Assembly (NCBI GenBank): GCA_947396885.1
Contig: OX377202.1
Coordinates: 68,296,643 to 68,360,642 of the forward strand
DNA: 64,000 nt
Origin: Heligmosomoides polygyrus polygyrus
Taxonomy: Eukaryota > Nematoda > Chromadorea > Rhabditida > Heligmosomidae
Reading direction: 5' to 3'
Shown here piece after piece: positions 23,918 to 34,164 of this stretch (position 1 is its first letter; every line of letters begins with the position of its first letter). Position numbers and translations under genes: made by a program. Below the pieces are notes generated by a model. It was not told the DNA's origin. It did not search any database and saw only the letters and a list, made by a program, of their open reading frames with translations.

Positions 23918-24225
23918 GTCCAGAACCACAGCTAGTTTTTGCTGAACGCCTTTTTAAGGACTTGAAAAAGAGGTGTGAAAACGTGTGCGCAACCCTCATC
24001 AACCCCTATGATACCCCACGGGATGTGCTTCGGCGGGGCAGTTGGTAAGAGTGCCGCCTCATAGGAACACACCGGCGGTGTTTTGAGTTGGAGCCCGCGT
24101 ACTGTCGATATTTTTGCGCATATTAGTTTGTTATTATTACTTTTTCTGATGATTGTAGGAGTTAATTTTACACCGTCATCGCTTACAGCAAACCAAAGCT
24201 GTTCATTTGCGCCTTCATATGCGGT
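23918..24225 (+). repeat. tRNA-derived SINE-like repeat, copy 1
   Basis: About 300 bp that is matched, in inverted orientation, by 25145-25470. The middle (about 24024-24100) looks like a tRNA. It has an A-box-like segment around CAGTTGGTAAGAG, a CTCATAG loop resembling a CAU anticodon loop, and a worn B-box near 24085-24097. The flanks share long blocks with the second copy. A Pol III-derived SINE is the simplest reading; a passenger tRNA pseudogene in a larger repeat is possible. Confidence 0.5.
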
Positions 24226-24265
24226 AATTTTTCAACGATATGTCTCTTCTCCACCAACATATTGA

Positions 24266-24452
24266 TTGTTACAGGATGTTTTGTTGCGATCAAAACTCTT
24301 GCGCCAGGCGGGACTCGAACCCGCATCTTCTGCTTTCCGGGCAGCGATGTTCGCCCTACACCACCGCCGCTGTTTGACCGCTCGTAACATCCGCGATATC
24401 CTCCAGGTCTGTCAGCACGCACCCGTGACACGGGGTTGGGCCGGCCGCTGAT
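24266..24452 (-). repeat. tRNA-like foldback element, truncated copy A
   Basis: Carries the arm starting TTACAGGATGTTTTGTTGCG, an antisense tRNA-like core (24301-24370) and a tail that is the reverse complement of the start of the next copy. It lacks the outer arm seen in the complete copies. Confidence 0.65.
24301..24370 (-). pseudogene. tRNA-like core (degenerate)
   Basis: About 70 nt on the minus strand. The T-arm is good (GCGGG stem and GGTTCGAGTCC B-box), and the D-arm is short. A 4-bp anticodon stem CTGC/GCAG encloses a loop with no clear anticodon. The acceptor ends are mismatched. It is part of a repeat rather than a working tRNA gene. Confidence 0.5.
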
Positions 24453-24494
24453 ATCAGCATGGAACCGATTAAGCTGAAGACCTTACTAGTAACA

Positions 24495-24789
24495 ATGTTT
24501 TAACACATTTGCTTGAGCCTGGAGCGGCTGGTAGAGAGGCTACATGTTGTTACAGGATGTTTTGTTGCGATCAAAACTCGGGTGGGTGCTGACAGACCTG
24601 GAGGATATCGCGGATGTTACGTGCGGTCAAACAGCGCCGATGGTGTAAGGCGAACATCGCTGCCGGAAAGCAGAAGATGCGGGTTCGAGTCCCGCCTGGC
24701 GCAAGAGTTCTGATCGCAACAAAACATCCTGTAACAACATGTAGCCTCTCTACCAGCCGCTCCAGGCTCAAGCAAATGTGTTAAAACAT
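24495..24789. mobile_element. Foldback (palindromic) element with tRNA-like core, copy B
   Basis: Terminal inverted repeats of about 80-90 bp, with only a few mismatches, flank a core that contains a 69-nt tRNA-like sequence. The ends are ATGTTTTAACACATTTGC on the left and its reverse complement on the right. It encodes no protein. A MITE that captured a tRNA, or a SINE that became an inverted dimer, would both fit. No clear target duplication is visible. Confidence 0.7.
24634..24702 (+). pseudogene. tRNA-like core of foldback copy B
   Basis: The acceptor strands GCGCCGA and CTGGCGC nearly pair. The T-arm and B-box are intact, but the D-loop lacks the usual GG and the A-box is weak. The anticodon cannot be assigned. 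Confidence 0.5.
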
Positions 24790-25144
24790 ATTGGTTGATT
24801 TATTTATTCTTCCATATCACCAATGATAACTGCACACAAATTCGCATACCCTATGGTTGAATATTATGAACCCGTAACATATCTTTATATAAGTGTAGTA
24901 AAAATGTCGTGAACCTGAACTGCTGTCGACCGACTACTTTCCACCTCCGCGGCGTTTTTCAAAGGTAGTATAATGAAAATGAGACCTCCGCGAAGATGGA
25001 AGATTGATCCCCCCGGTTTTTTGTAAGATGCTGCTTGCGCTTACTGGTTTCATAGTTCTGTCCCATAGCTGCTGACTAAAAAGGAAGGGCAATAAGACCT
25101 TTTATTTCCAGACAAATGATATGGTGCAGATACCCATCGTTGAA
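24790..25144. other. No gene recognised
   Basis: AT-rich sequence without a convincing frame or repeat, between the foldback element and the second SINE-like copy. Confidence 0.5.
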
Positions 25145-25470
25145 GAACTAGCACCTATGAAGGCGCAAGTGCACAGCCTTGGTTTGCTGTAAGCATTGAT
25201 GGCTTAAAATTGACTCCTATGATCATGAGAAAGCGTAATAGCAACAAACTAATATGTGCAAAAACATTATCGCGGACTCGAACTCAAAAGCCAGCCGATG
25301 TGCTTCTATGAGGCCACACTCCCACCGGCTGTGCCACCGAGGCACATCTCGTGAGGTGGCATAGAGGTTGACGTGTGTTGCGCACACGTTTTCACACCTC
25401 CTTTTGAGATCTTCAAAAAAGCGTTCAACAAAAACTAACTGCGGTTCTATACTCCGCTCACACGACTCCA
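25145..25470 (-). repeat. tRNA-derived SINE-like repeat, copy 2 (inverted)
   Basis: Reverse-complement relative of 23918-24225. Shared blocks include the segment reading GAGGTGTGAAAACGTGTGCG on the minus strand, the tRNA-like centre with a better B-box (GAGTTCGAGTCC), and the region around AGCAAACCAA. With copy 1 it brackets the tRNA foldback cluster. Confidence 0.5.
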
Positions 25471-25543
25471 CATCCTTTCAAAATAGCATCGCAAAAGCTC
25501 ACATCATGAGTTGGGAACCTTTCCGTGTTAGAGTTCCTACTGC

Positions 25544-25551
25544 GTTGTCAC
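25544..25551. repeat. 8-bp target duplication, left (GTTGTCAC)
   Basis: Identical to 28458-28465 on the other side of the element. Confidence 0.8.
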
Positions 25552-26249
25552 CAGGGATGGGCGGAATTTCTGTTTTCTGTTTTCTGATTTTCTGGCCATT
25601 TTGGGCAAATTTTTTCTGTTTTCTGTTTTCTGAGAAAATGGCCAAAAATTGGCCAGAAAACAGAAAATAAAGTCGCGAACAAAATTTTTTCACAGAAATC
25701 CTATGAAAAAATTCAAAAGTATCATAGAATAGTGAGCTTCATTCCAAAATAGTGTTTCTAGAGTATCTTAAATGGCAAGCATGTAGCGTTTTTGAATGCT
25801 CATGTAGCAATTGCGCCATATACTCATGGACTATCCCACATGTTTGCTTGATTGATTGTGTAAGTGCTGCTGGCAAGGAGTTTCTTCATAGGACATTTTT
25901 CGACTTTCATAATTTGGCTTTGTATTCTTTTCCATATTAACAGTAGTTTGGACCATCTACGATCACTAAAAATCTTGTATTAAAACTATAAAACTAGTAT
26001 TTTGAAAAGTACTAAAATAAGTATTAACTAACCACTTGTCTTAGAGTTAATGTGGGTAGGGTTATTCTCCACCCCCGGTTTAAAAATTGAACATTGTTGG
26101 CCGGTCATCCCCAATATCGCTTTCTGCAGAGCCTTTGTCGAAGCTGCTTTTCTAACTCTGAAGATTGCTCAGCTTTTGGTGTCACAAATTAGTAAGAGAC
26201 AGAAAAGTTTGAGTTTGATTTCACTGGCGATAGGGTGCAGAAAATTTCT

Positions 26250-27560
26250 CATTTCACGTATATCATCTGTCGTCCCATTGATGTTCAAGCGGGCACCATC
26301 AGCGTCTCCAAACGTCCGTGCCGCGTGCCAGGGTGATCCAATGGATCCTTTTCGCTCGAGGGACGCGAAGGGCGTCATTGTTCAGGGCTTTGACGAAGAA
26401 GCCCGACCAAGCGTTGGTGGGCAGTTCCTGCTGTTCTCTTGACATCCCACGGAATCCCGTCGGTGACGTCCACTCGGTGTCTGCGAAGCGCATTACGTGG
26501 CCCACCTAATTTTCGACGACTTGGCCCATGCGACAGCGTCTGTGATCTTCGAACGTCGGCGAAGCTCGAAACTCCGGAGGCCTTCTCTCACTTGCGTGAG
26601 TCGTGTCACCGAGCATCGTCCTCTCGATTCCACGCTGCGCGACCCTGATCGCGTGTTCATCCTGCTTTCATATGGCCCAGTTCTCTGATGCGTATGCTAG
26701 GGCAGGAAGAATAGTGAAGTCGGAAAGGTGCGTACGAACCGGACGTTCTTCGTCTTCTCTACGTCTCTTTCGACGCTCTTAAAAACTCCGCAAGCCGCTC
26801 TCGTTTCCTCCTGCTCATCTCTGGCGCTAGGCCGTTGGCCATGTTGACTTCGCATACACGTATCTGGAGCATTCGAAGATTTGTTGAGTGAGGATGACGC
26901 ATCAGAAACTCGTCCGTTCCTCATGAACATCGTCTTCGTAAGATTCAGCTGCAGTCCAACGTTCCCACATACACGGTCGAAGCCAACAAGCATCTGCTCC
27001 GCCTGGCTAGCGCTCGGTGTTATGAGCACGATGTCATCAGCAAACCGAAGATGGTCAGTTGCCGGCCGTCGACCTTCACTCCATGTCTTCCCATTCTAGT
27101 TCGCGCATGGCGTTTTCGAGCTGAAGAGCTTCGAAGATATGGTATTCCACTGCCGAACCCCTCTCTTCACGTCGATGACGACGTCGTTGTAGAATGGTGA
27201 GATCTTGGTCGTGAATCCACTGTACAGCTCTCGAAGGGCTCTGATGTACAGAGTAGGAACGCCCTGAGCGAGCACGGCTTAGACGACTGCTTCAGTTTCG
27301 ACAGAATCGAACTCCTTCTTCAGGTCGATGAAGGTAAGCCATAGCGGCAGCTTGAACTCTCGCGACACTTCGATGAGCTTCGTGTATGTGGTCGATCATG
27401 CTGAATCCTCTCCGAAATCCTGCTTGCTCGCATGGCTGTCCTTCGTCCAGCGTTCTGCTAATCCTATTCAGGATCACTCGAGTGAACAGCTTGTAGACTA
27501 CAGGCAGCAGGCAGATCAGGCGATAGTTGCTAACGTCGTGCACTCCTGTACAGAAAGGTG
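26250..27560 (-). pseudogene. RTE-type LINE reverse transcriptase fragment
   Basis: Minus-strand pieces in several frames follow the order of an RTE polymerase. The fingers region (27543-27292) contains NYRLICLLPVVYKLFTRVIL. The segment after the polymerase active site reads LITPSASQAEQ (27029 onward). The C-terminal tail at 26505-26299 includes [16 protein letters not shown]. The frame is broken repeatedly, so it is a dead 5'-truncated copy. It lies inside hAT-like element 1. Confidence 0.75.
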
Positions 27561-27610
27561 TTCTGCTGGCCTTCCACTGAGATGTTATATGATATGTAGA
27601 TCTGAGGAGA

Positions 27611-27628
27611 AATAATAATAATAATAAT
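27611..27628 (+). repeat. (AAT)n microsatellite
   Basis: Six AAT units next to the 5' side of the RTE fragment. Confidence 0.8.
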
Positions 27629-28315
27629 GTGATGGAGAGGGTAATGCTCGGTCTCTATTATATGGTGTCTTCGCTTTCAAGGAAGCACCTTCACCCAAGA
27701 TCTGCTATGCTGACAGCTCTTCAATCGCAATTTCGTGTTGTTCTGTGAAATATCGAGCCAATACACAACATTTTTAGTCGGCTAAATAGTAACTAGGTGC
27801 TGTTAAGAGCATTGGTAAGTTGGCCTGAAAACTTTCAGCTGCACGGAAACTAGGACATTTACAAGGAAAGGTATTCTCGATGAACAAGACGAATTAGGAA
27901 AATAGATTCTGGCGCAGCCAGTATTACTCAAAGAACCTCTGCACAGCTTTAGAGTATGTTGCGAGAGTGTGTCTACAAACTCAAGCAATTGTATTGAAAC
28001 ATACAAACAGTGATTACTAAGCCTTCATCGTGTTCGGTACTCTAAAAGGCCAGTTTCTTACTAGTGGGACCGTTCTCTAATTGAGACGTTAGCGGTGAAA
28101 CGGAGCTGATGAGTAATGTAGTAAGTGTCGAGATTCCTAGGATCTATTAGTCAAGATTTACAACATGCTGATTGCAGTGCACTGGAGTTTAATAAAAAAT
28201 TTTATAAACGCTTGCATATTAAAACGCTGGTCTACGACTACATTTCTGGTCATACAAAAGCATTTGCTACTGGAAATATGGATCTTTAGGTAAAATAATT
28301 AGGTCGTTTGATAAT
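27629..28315. other. Interior of hAT-like element 1, no gene recognised
   Basis: AT-rich sequence with only short shadow frames. Confidence 0.5.
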
Positions 28316-28457
28316 TTCAAAAGTTTCTGTTTTCTGTTTTCTGATTTTCATTTTCTGGCGTTTTTGGCTTTTCTGTTTTCTGATTTTGTTTTCTGACGAA
28401 GGCGATTTTCTGTTTTCTGTTTTCTGGGAAAATTTTCAAAATTTCCGCCCATCCCTG

Positions 28458-28465
28458 GTTGTCAC
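28458..28465. repeat. 8-bp target duplication, right (GTTGTCAC)
   Basis: Pairs with 25544-25551. Confidence 0.8.
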
Positions 28466-28628
28466 ACGAATTTAGAACTAACTACTTTTTCCGATCTCGG
28501 GGCCGCTTCAAGAAAATAGATGCTTCTCGTTGGACATCAAAAAAGGCGCATTCTTAAGGATGTGCAAGGTTTGCTACGGGACTTACAAGTTGGATAGCTT
28601 GTGATCATATCTTTGGGTACTGTTTATA

Positions 28629-29916
28629 CAGGGTGCGTCAAAAGTTCTTGGACACATATATAGTTAACCGCCAAACGGCTGTTTAAAGCAAATCAGATAG
28701 AATTCATAACATTACTGACCAGGCACATGTAAAGAAGAAGCTAAATTTCGGAATGTCATCCTTTAGCACAAATAGACGCCTTCAATCGCTTGGGGAGGGC
28801 ATCCACTGCGGCACACAGGTGTCTTCGTCAATCTCCTCCCAGGCTTTCTTCCGGGCCGTTGAAGAGAAGCAGTGTCTTTGTGGGATCTTGCACAGGCCTT
28901 GCTCTTCAATATGGACCGATTGTGTAGTCCATTGGATTGAGGTCTGAGCTGTGCGGGGCCACTCTTCGGCAGAGACGAAATCCGGAAAATTGTCGGCGCA
29001 CCACTTCTGTACCACTTTAGCCTTGTGAGCGGGAGCAGAATCTCGTTGATAAGTACAGTCGCAGTTCTAAAATGCAGAGATGCCCAAGGAAGGACCACTT
29101 TCTTTAGGATGTCCTCTAGCTAGTTTGGCTGTTGATTTTGATGCCTTTTTCACAAAAATCAGCGGTGTTTTCCCATCTGGTGTTATCCCTGCAAAAACCA
29201 TTACAGACTTCGGATATCCTGATATCTGTGCAACTCTTCCATTCCGATTGGCTTCTTCTATGTCCTTGCCAAGAATTCTGTCGTTTTGGCGGTTGACAAG
29301 TTGTTCGATAGTAAAGACGGACTCGTCAGTGAAAAGAATCCGTTGGTGGCGTGCCGAGCCACAGCGTTTCAAGAGCGCTCCGCATCTTTCTAGCCTTGCT
29401 GCCTTCATAGAACGCGTCAATTGCTGCGCTTTCTGAATTTTGTAAGGATGCACTCAAAGCTTAATCTTCAGAGTTCGACGAACGGTACACTCGGATATTC
29501 CTTCGTCACGAGCAAGCTCTCTGGCCTTCGCGACTTGCAGCGGACCTTCTCTCGAATTCTCTCGACGACCTTGGAGGTAGAAGCGGTCTTCGGCCTACCT
29601 GATCTCAGTCTATCCTCCATCGTTCCCGTCTCCTTTAGTTCAGGTTGCTAAAGACCGTGCTTTTCGCAATACCAAACCTTCTAGCACCCTTTTAGCGATG
29701 TGCGCAGCAGGCACTCCTTCGGCGTGCAGTTTCTCCATGGCGGTGCTCAAACTTTTTGCATCAGCCATCTTGAACAAAAGAACGTTCAGACATTAATAAT
29801 TTGTACGTGATAGGGTAAGAGTAGGGCAGCAATACCACATTAAAGTTCGGTTGAGCAATACGCATCATCCTATATAGCCTGAAACAGGAGAGTCCAAGAA
29901 CTTTTGACGCACCTTG
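28629..29916. mobile_element. mariner/Tc-like DNA transposon
   Basis: A 1288-bp element flanked by TA on both sides. Terminal inverted repeats of at least 24 bp begin CAGGGTGCGTCAAAAGTTCT on the left and CAAGGTGCGTCAAAAGTTCT on the right. Size and target site are typical of the Tc1/mariner superfamily. Its minus strand carries a decayed transposase. Confidence 0.9.
28763..29771 (-). pseudogene. mariner/Tc-like transposase (frameshifted)
   Basis: The start is at about 29771 (MADAKSLSTAMEKLH), followed by a helix-turn-helix region with a stop. The catalytic core begins at FTDESVFTIE (about 29340), which contains the first catalytic Asp. The second is in RDSAPAHKA (about 29050). The segment after EEWP has shifted frame. 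The enzyme would excise and insert the element at TA. At least two frameshifts make it inactive. It resembles the nematode maT/Tc branch by motif only. Confidence 0.75.
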
Positions 29917-29959
29917 TACTTTGATACAGCGAATTTGTGTTTCTCTCAACTTCGATCGC

Positions 29960-30740
29960 TGGCTTTGATGTTCTTATCGATGTGGCACTGCTGTTCTTCT
30001 TGCACAGTTCCAATCTTCCTTGTCCTTTCAACTGGGTAGGGGGCGATACTGATGCCCCATTCTCGCTCAACGGAACGGACATCTCCGAATGCTCCAGCTA
30101 CGTGTACCTGGGTCGCGAAATCAATATGGCCAACGACCTAGCGCCAGAGCTGAGAGGAGAAAAAAAGCGGCTTGGGGAGCTTTCAAGAGCGTCGAAGAAG
30201 TCGCGAAGAAGACGAAGAACGTCCGAATCCGTGCCCACCTATTCGACTCCACTGTTCTTTCTGCCCTAACATACGCCTCAGAGACCTGGGTTATACGAAA
30301 GCAGGATGAACCCGCGATCAGCGTCGCGCAGCGCGGAATAGAGAGGACGATGCTGGAGTGACACGACTCATGCAAGTGAGAGAAGGTCTTCGGAGTTCTG
30401 CGTTTCGCCGATGATCGAAGATCAGAGGCGCGGTCGTGTGGGCCAAGCCGTCGAAGATTAGGTGAGCCGACCACATAATGCGCTTCGCAGACACCCATGG
30501 AAGATAGCCGTCACCGATTGGATGTCAAAAGAACACCAGGGCGCCCACCATCGCGTTGATCGGGACTTCTTCGTGAAAGCCCTGAAAGACCGATATGACG
30601 CTCTTCGTGTCCCTCGACCGAGGAGGATTCATTGAAGCGCTCTGGCACGTCAGAGGGATGAATGGAGACGCTGCTGGCGCCCGCTCGAGCAAGTCGATGA
30701 TCAACGGGACGACAGGTGATACAGGTGAACATATCAAGGC
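29960..30740 (+). pseudogene. RTE-type LINE 3' fragment
   Basis: Plus-strand copy of the end of an RTE polymerase: a YVYLG-like block at about 30090-30110, then SALTYASETWVIRK (about 30260-30300) and downstream sequence homologous to the end of the 26.3-kb RTE copy. It is split by stops and frame changes. It begins about 45 bp beyond the mariner-like element. Confidence 0.7.
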
Positions 30741-30998
30741 TTGCATCTCAGGTACATCGCTTACAGACGCATACAATTTAAAGCAAAAGAACATTACACA
30801 TTGATTTACCTCCGATTTAGGCCTTCTAACGTTCATTACAGTTGGTTGCAAAAAATTGGTCGCAGATCGCATGGAGGGTCGCAATTGGTTGAAACCTCTA
30901 TATGTGCGATATCTGCTCCGAAGTACCCTTCACAGATCGCGAGAGTAGCAATCTGAAGTGCTTATTCTGCAACATAAATAGAATCCACTTATTCCTGT

Positions 30999-31046
30999 AC
31001 ATACACTAAAATTGGAACTATACAGAGAAGATTAGCACGGCTCCTG
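30999..31046 (+). pseudogene. Truncated U6 snRNA pseudogene
   Basis: Forty-eight bases match the centre of U6 snRNA with only a few changes. They cover the ACAUAC-like block (here ACATACACTAAAATTGGAAC) and the catalytic AGATTAGC region, ending at CTCCTGC. The U6 5' stem-loop and 3' half are missing and no T-run terminator follows. It cannot make functional U6; it is probably a retrotransposed fragment. Confidence 0.85.
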
Positions 31047-31154
31047 CTCACATGAATAAAAATAGAACCAAAATAAAATCATTCGATTTTGGTCGGCCGC
31101 CAGTACCATTTGCTGTCCGACGAAAATAATACTCATAAATCCTGCAGTCATTCT

Positions 31155-31265
31155 AGCTAATGTTCGAATTCGAACATCGGGGGGAACCATATTCGAATAT
31201 TATTCGAAAATCGAATAATTGAAAAAGTCTATTCGATCGAATAATTGTAACCAAATATCGAATAA
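31155..31265. repeat. ATTCGAAT word-repeat stretch
   Basis: About ten overlapping copies of TTCGAA or ATTCGA words. It looks like the subterminal zones of the hAT-like elements in this window, but I cannot find matching ends or a target duplication. Confidence 0.35.
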
Positions 31266-31559
31266 ACCTGCAGCCGGAAGGATGTATATCCGCCATTTGA
31301 CAAAAGATCCGTAACCTCTAGAAGTCGATGCACTTAGCAGATTTTCTGAAAATCGCGCATTCAAATATTTTCGCTGTGGAACCACTCGATCGCGAAGGTG
31401 CGAAAGTTGTAGGGGCGGAACACTTTGTTTTTTTGCTTGCTTTTGCTTTTTTTCTTTCTTATCACTATCCTGCTATACATAAAAGAGTTAGCGGTTGTGT
31501 CTCTCCTTCCGTCTGTCCTCTCGTCCGTCTGTTGGGCCTTCCTTTAGCCCATCTGGCCT

Positions 31560-31637
31560 TTCTCAGACGTCGAGTATCATGCGTCCGGGTCCAGACGAGG
31601 TGTCACCCACGTCGGGTCGTGAGCGTCAGTAGACGTG
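31560..31637 (-). repeat. 42-bp minisatellite, remnants
   Basis: Two worn monomers of the dispersed minisatellite that is clearest at 48225-48545 (reverse orientation here). Interrupted by hAT-like element 2 and resumed at 33114. Confidence 0.5.
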
Positions 31638-31645
31638 TTGCGGAT

Positions 31646-33113
31646 CAGGGGTGTGGCGGATCTGTGGGTTAGATTGTTTCAGCGAAATTTTTCAACGGAA
31701 ATTTTTCGTTAAATTTCAGCTAAAACGTTAAATCCGTTAAAAATACAATTAGCTGCAAACCATTATTTCAAATGAAAAAATCAAGTAAAACGTTATATGT
31801 TCAATCCAACTTCAGCAGATCAACAACTAAAGTTTAAGGAATGGAGTGTAACACTACAATGTAACGTAAACATCAACAAGGTGTAGACAGTAAAAGGTTA
31901 AACCTTCGGCAACAAATTATCTTCATAGTGTGGAATAACACCAGGTATGGGATTATCAATCAAGAGAACGGTACTTAGAGGGCTGGTGCCCGCATAGACA
32001 AGGCATCTTAAAATGTAAGATTAGGGCTACCCCGAAGTTCCTTCCCCTTTCCTGGTTCACTGCGAAACCTTTTTGTGTGACTGCTGTGCGAGCGTGCACA
32101 ATCTCGATGCGGGAACCAGCCCGCCAAGTATCGAAAGAACTAATAAAAATACAATTAAAAGCCTATCAGTAGAATGCTAACATGTTGACGAACGTACGAT
32201 TTTCGAGTGCCTTGCGCGTGAGACCAATCGATTTTTTACATCGTTGGAACTCTGACACGACATCGTGTCACACGATCCCACACGACCGAAGGGTGTGACA
32301 CGATCTTTGACGTGTTAACGTTCAGGAAAGTAGCTTCACAAATTTTTGTTATAGTGCGCGTGTAGCGCAGTCAGAGCTAGTTCAGATTTCCCGCCAGGCC
32401 AACCAAACCTTCCACCCTTCGGTGAATTTTCGGTCGGTGAATTGGTACCAGACTTGTCTGGGAAGGATAGAATGGGAAGAATTTCTTCATCGGCTGACCA
32501 CCACAGATGATTTTCTGCATGGCCAATTACACAATCGTCTCCAGAACATCACGAAGAAGTAGAATGCGTGGCGCATTCTAGAACGGAGTGACGGCGCCCT
32601 TTATCCTTTCACTAGCGTTTTTCTAAAGTTATTTAAAATACGCCCATCAACTAAAAATAATCTCTCCTTTACGACCCCTTTAGGTGGCGACCAAAGTATT
32701 CTGGGATAAGCAGCGCCAAGTGAGGATAAGCATATCTTACGATGAGGTCAGACCATTAACATTGTGGATTTGTTGACGTGCTTGGCGACTCGACGAAGAG
32801 GTTCTCTAGCTCCAGTTGCATTATTTCCCAAAATCCAAATGCGCCATAGAAGGCATGAGAATAGCATAAAAACATCAAAATATTCTTGCTGATTTCAATA
32901 GTTTTTCAGGAATAGCACTAATTGGGAGGATGAGGCCTGCGATATTAGTGAAATATGAGGGGAAAACGACAAACTTGCTGAGGAAAAAGGTCCGTTAAAA
33001 ATTCCATTAAATTTCTAAAACTTTCCGTCAAATCGCTAAGCCGGATTTTAACGGAAAATGCCTTCAATTCGTTAAATTCGTTAAATCGTTAACCGTTAAA
33101 TGTGCACTCCCTG
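31646..33113. mobile_element. hAT-like non-autonomous element 2
   Basis: A 1468-bp element flanked by the 8-bp duplication TTGCGGAT (31638-31645 and 33114-33121). The ends are CAGGGGTGTG on the left and, on the opposite strand, CAGGGAGTGC on the right. Both ends are built from GTTAAAT and AACGG words (31680-31800 and 32990-33100). No transposase is visible. A SINE fragment lies inside. It sits in a minisatellite. Confidence 0.78.
32355..32470 (+). repeat. tRNA-derived SINE fragment (same family as 33835-34117)
   Basis: Shares a TAGCGCAGTC A-box-like segment, a segment close to the B-box, and the downstream block around GTGAATTGGTACCAGACTTG with the SINE in the CR1 element. Confidence 0.6.
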
Positions 33114-33185
33114 TTGCGGATGTTGCGCAAAGGGCGCCCGAGTAGAGAATACATCTCACCGACGACGTTCAACAGGCGCCCGGGT
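33114..33185 (-). repeat. 42-bp minisatellite, continued
   Basis: Continuation of the repeat interrupted by hAT-like element 2. Contains GTTGCGCAAAGGGCGCCCGA and a CATCTCACCGACGACG block. Confidence 0.55.
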
Positions 33186-33361
33186 TTGTATTGTGTTTTG
33201 TATTTATTACATGGAATTCCGTGCTACAACACACAACACTGTTTCATAACAATCACCAGACGAACTATACAACACAATACAGACCTACGTCTAGCTAAAA
33301 CAGAATGCTAAATAAGAGAACGAAACATGACGTAACAGAGAGGAAATGATAATAATGAACA

Positions 33362-34164
33362 TCAGAGGGAATCAGATGCAACTTTGGAATTAGGTTCCCA
33401 GAGTCTTATCCAACATGCTTTTGAATGGGTGAAGTTTAGGTGGTACAGTTTGTGTTTTGCAAAATTTAGAGTACTCCAACCCTGATCTGTTGACAAAAAA
33501 GAATTTTCTAATATTCTTGCGACTTCTTGAAACCACAAATTTTGTTGAAGGCCCCTAGAGACAAAGGCTCTGACTTGCAGTAAATCACTAAACTCGAGCC
33601 CAGCAAGACATTTGATTAGTTTGTAGAACGTAACCATGACAGCTTTGCGCCTCCTCCGCTGGAGAGGTTTTAATCCAAAATTCAAACTTCTGAACTCACT
33701 TCAAGGAATAGCCTTATAAAGGTATCCCAAGGCACGAATCAAGACCTTCCGCGTGAAGTTGTTTTGTACGCTTTCGAGTTTTAAAATCGACTTCTCTTTG
33801 TGCGGATTGATTATTTCTGTGCCCTATTCCAGGACAATACTCAATCCCTTCTGGGATGCGCCAGCGCATTCTACTTCTACAGGATGTCGTGGAGGCGACA
33901 TGAATGCGTATTTGGCCATACAATGACTTGCGGTGGCCAGCCGATGTACATGTCAGTGCTTTATCCTTCCCAGACAAGTCTGGTACCAATTCACCGACCC
34001 CGGAGGGATGGAAGGCTTGGTTGGCCTAGACGGGAAATCCGAACCAGAAACCTGGTATCGGGTGCATGCGGCAGTCGCACCTCCTCCGACTGCGCTACAC
34101 ACCCGTCCTTTATCCTTTATTCCAGGACGGGCCGTACAAATGATTTATAGGCTTGCAGAAAGAC
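33362..34164 (-). pseudogene. LINE A polymerase C-terminal tail
   Basis: Reads a VRPVLEYG-like motif across the SINE insertion, then NPHKEKSILKLE and a long tail to 33362. This is the conserved end of CR1-type ORF2 proteins. Confidence 0.7.
33835..34117 (-). mobile_element. tRNA-derived SINE inserted in LINE A
   Basis: A 283-bp insertion flanked by the 11-bp duplication TATTCCAGGAC (33824-33834 and 34118-34128). On the minus strand it starts with a tRNA-like head (GTAGCGCAGTCGG A-box and GGTTCGGATTTCC B-box). Removing it and one duplication copy rejoins the LINE frame, so it is a clean later insertion. Confidence 0.8.

Larger units (their letters stand above)
25552..28457. mobile_element. 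hAT-like non-autonomous element 1
   Basis: A 2906-bp element bounded by inverted ends CAGGGATGGGCGGAA and by an exact 8-bp target duplication, the signature of hAT transposons. Both ends are filled with copies of the word TTTTCTG (25567-25670 and about 28320-28435). The interior has no hAT transposase; it holds a minus-strand RTE fragment, presumably a later insertion or captured DNA. Confidence 0.8.

Noticed and set aside
24301..24702. Functional tRNA genes
   Set aside because: D-arm and A-box are degenerate, the anticodon is unclear, and the cores are parts of repeated foldback elements.
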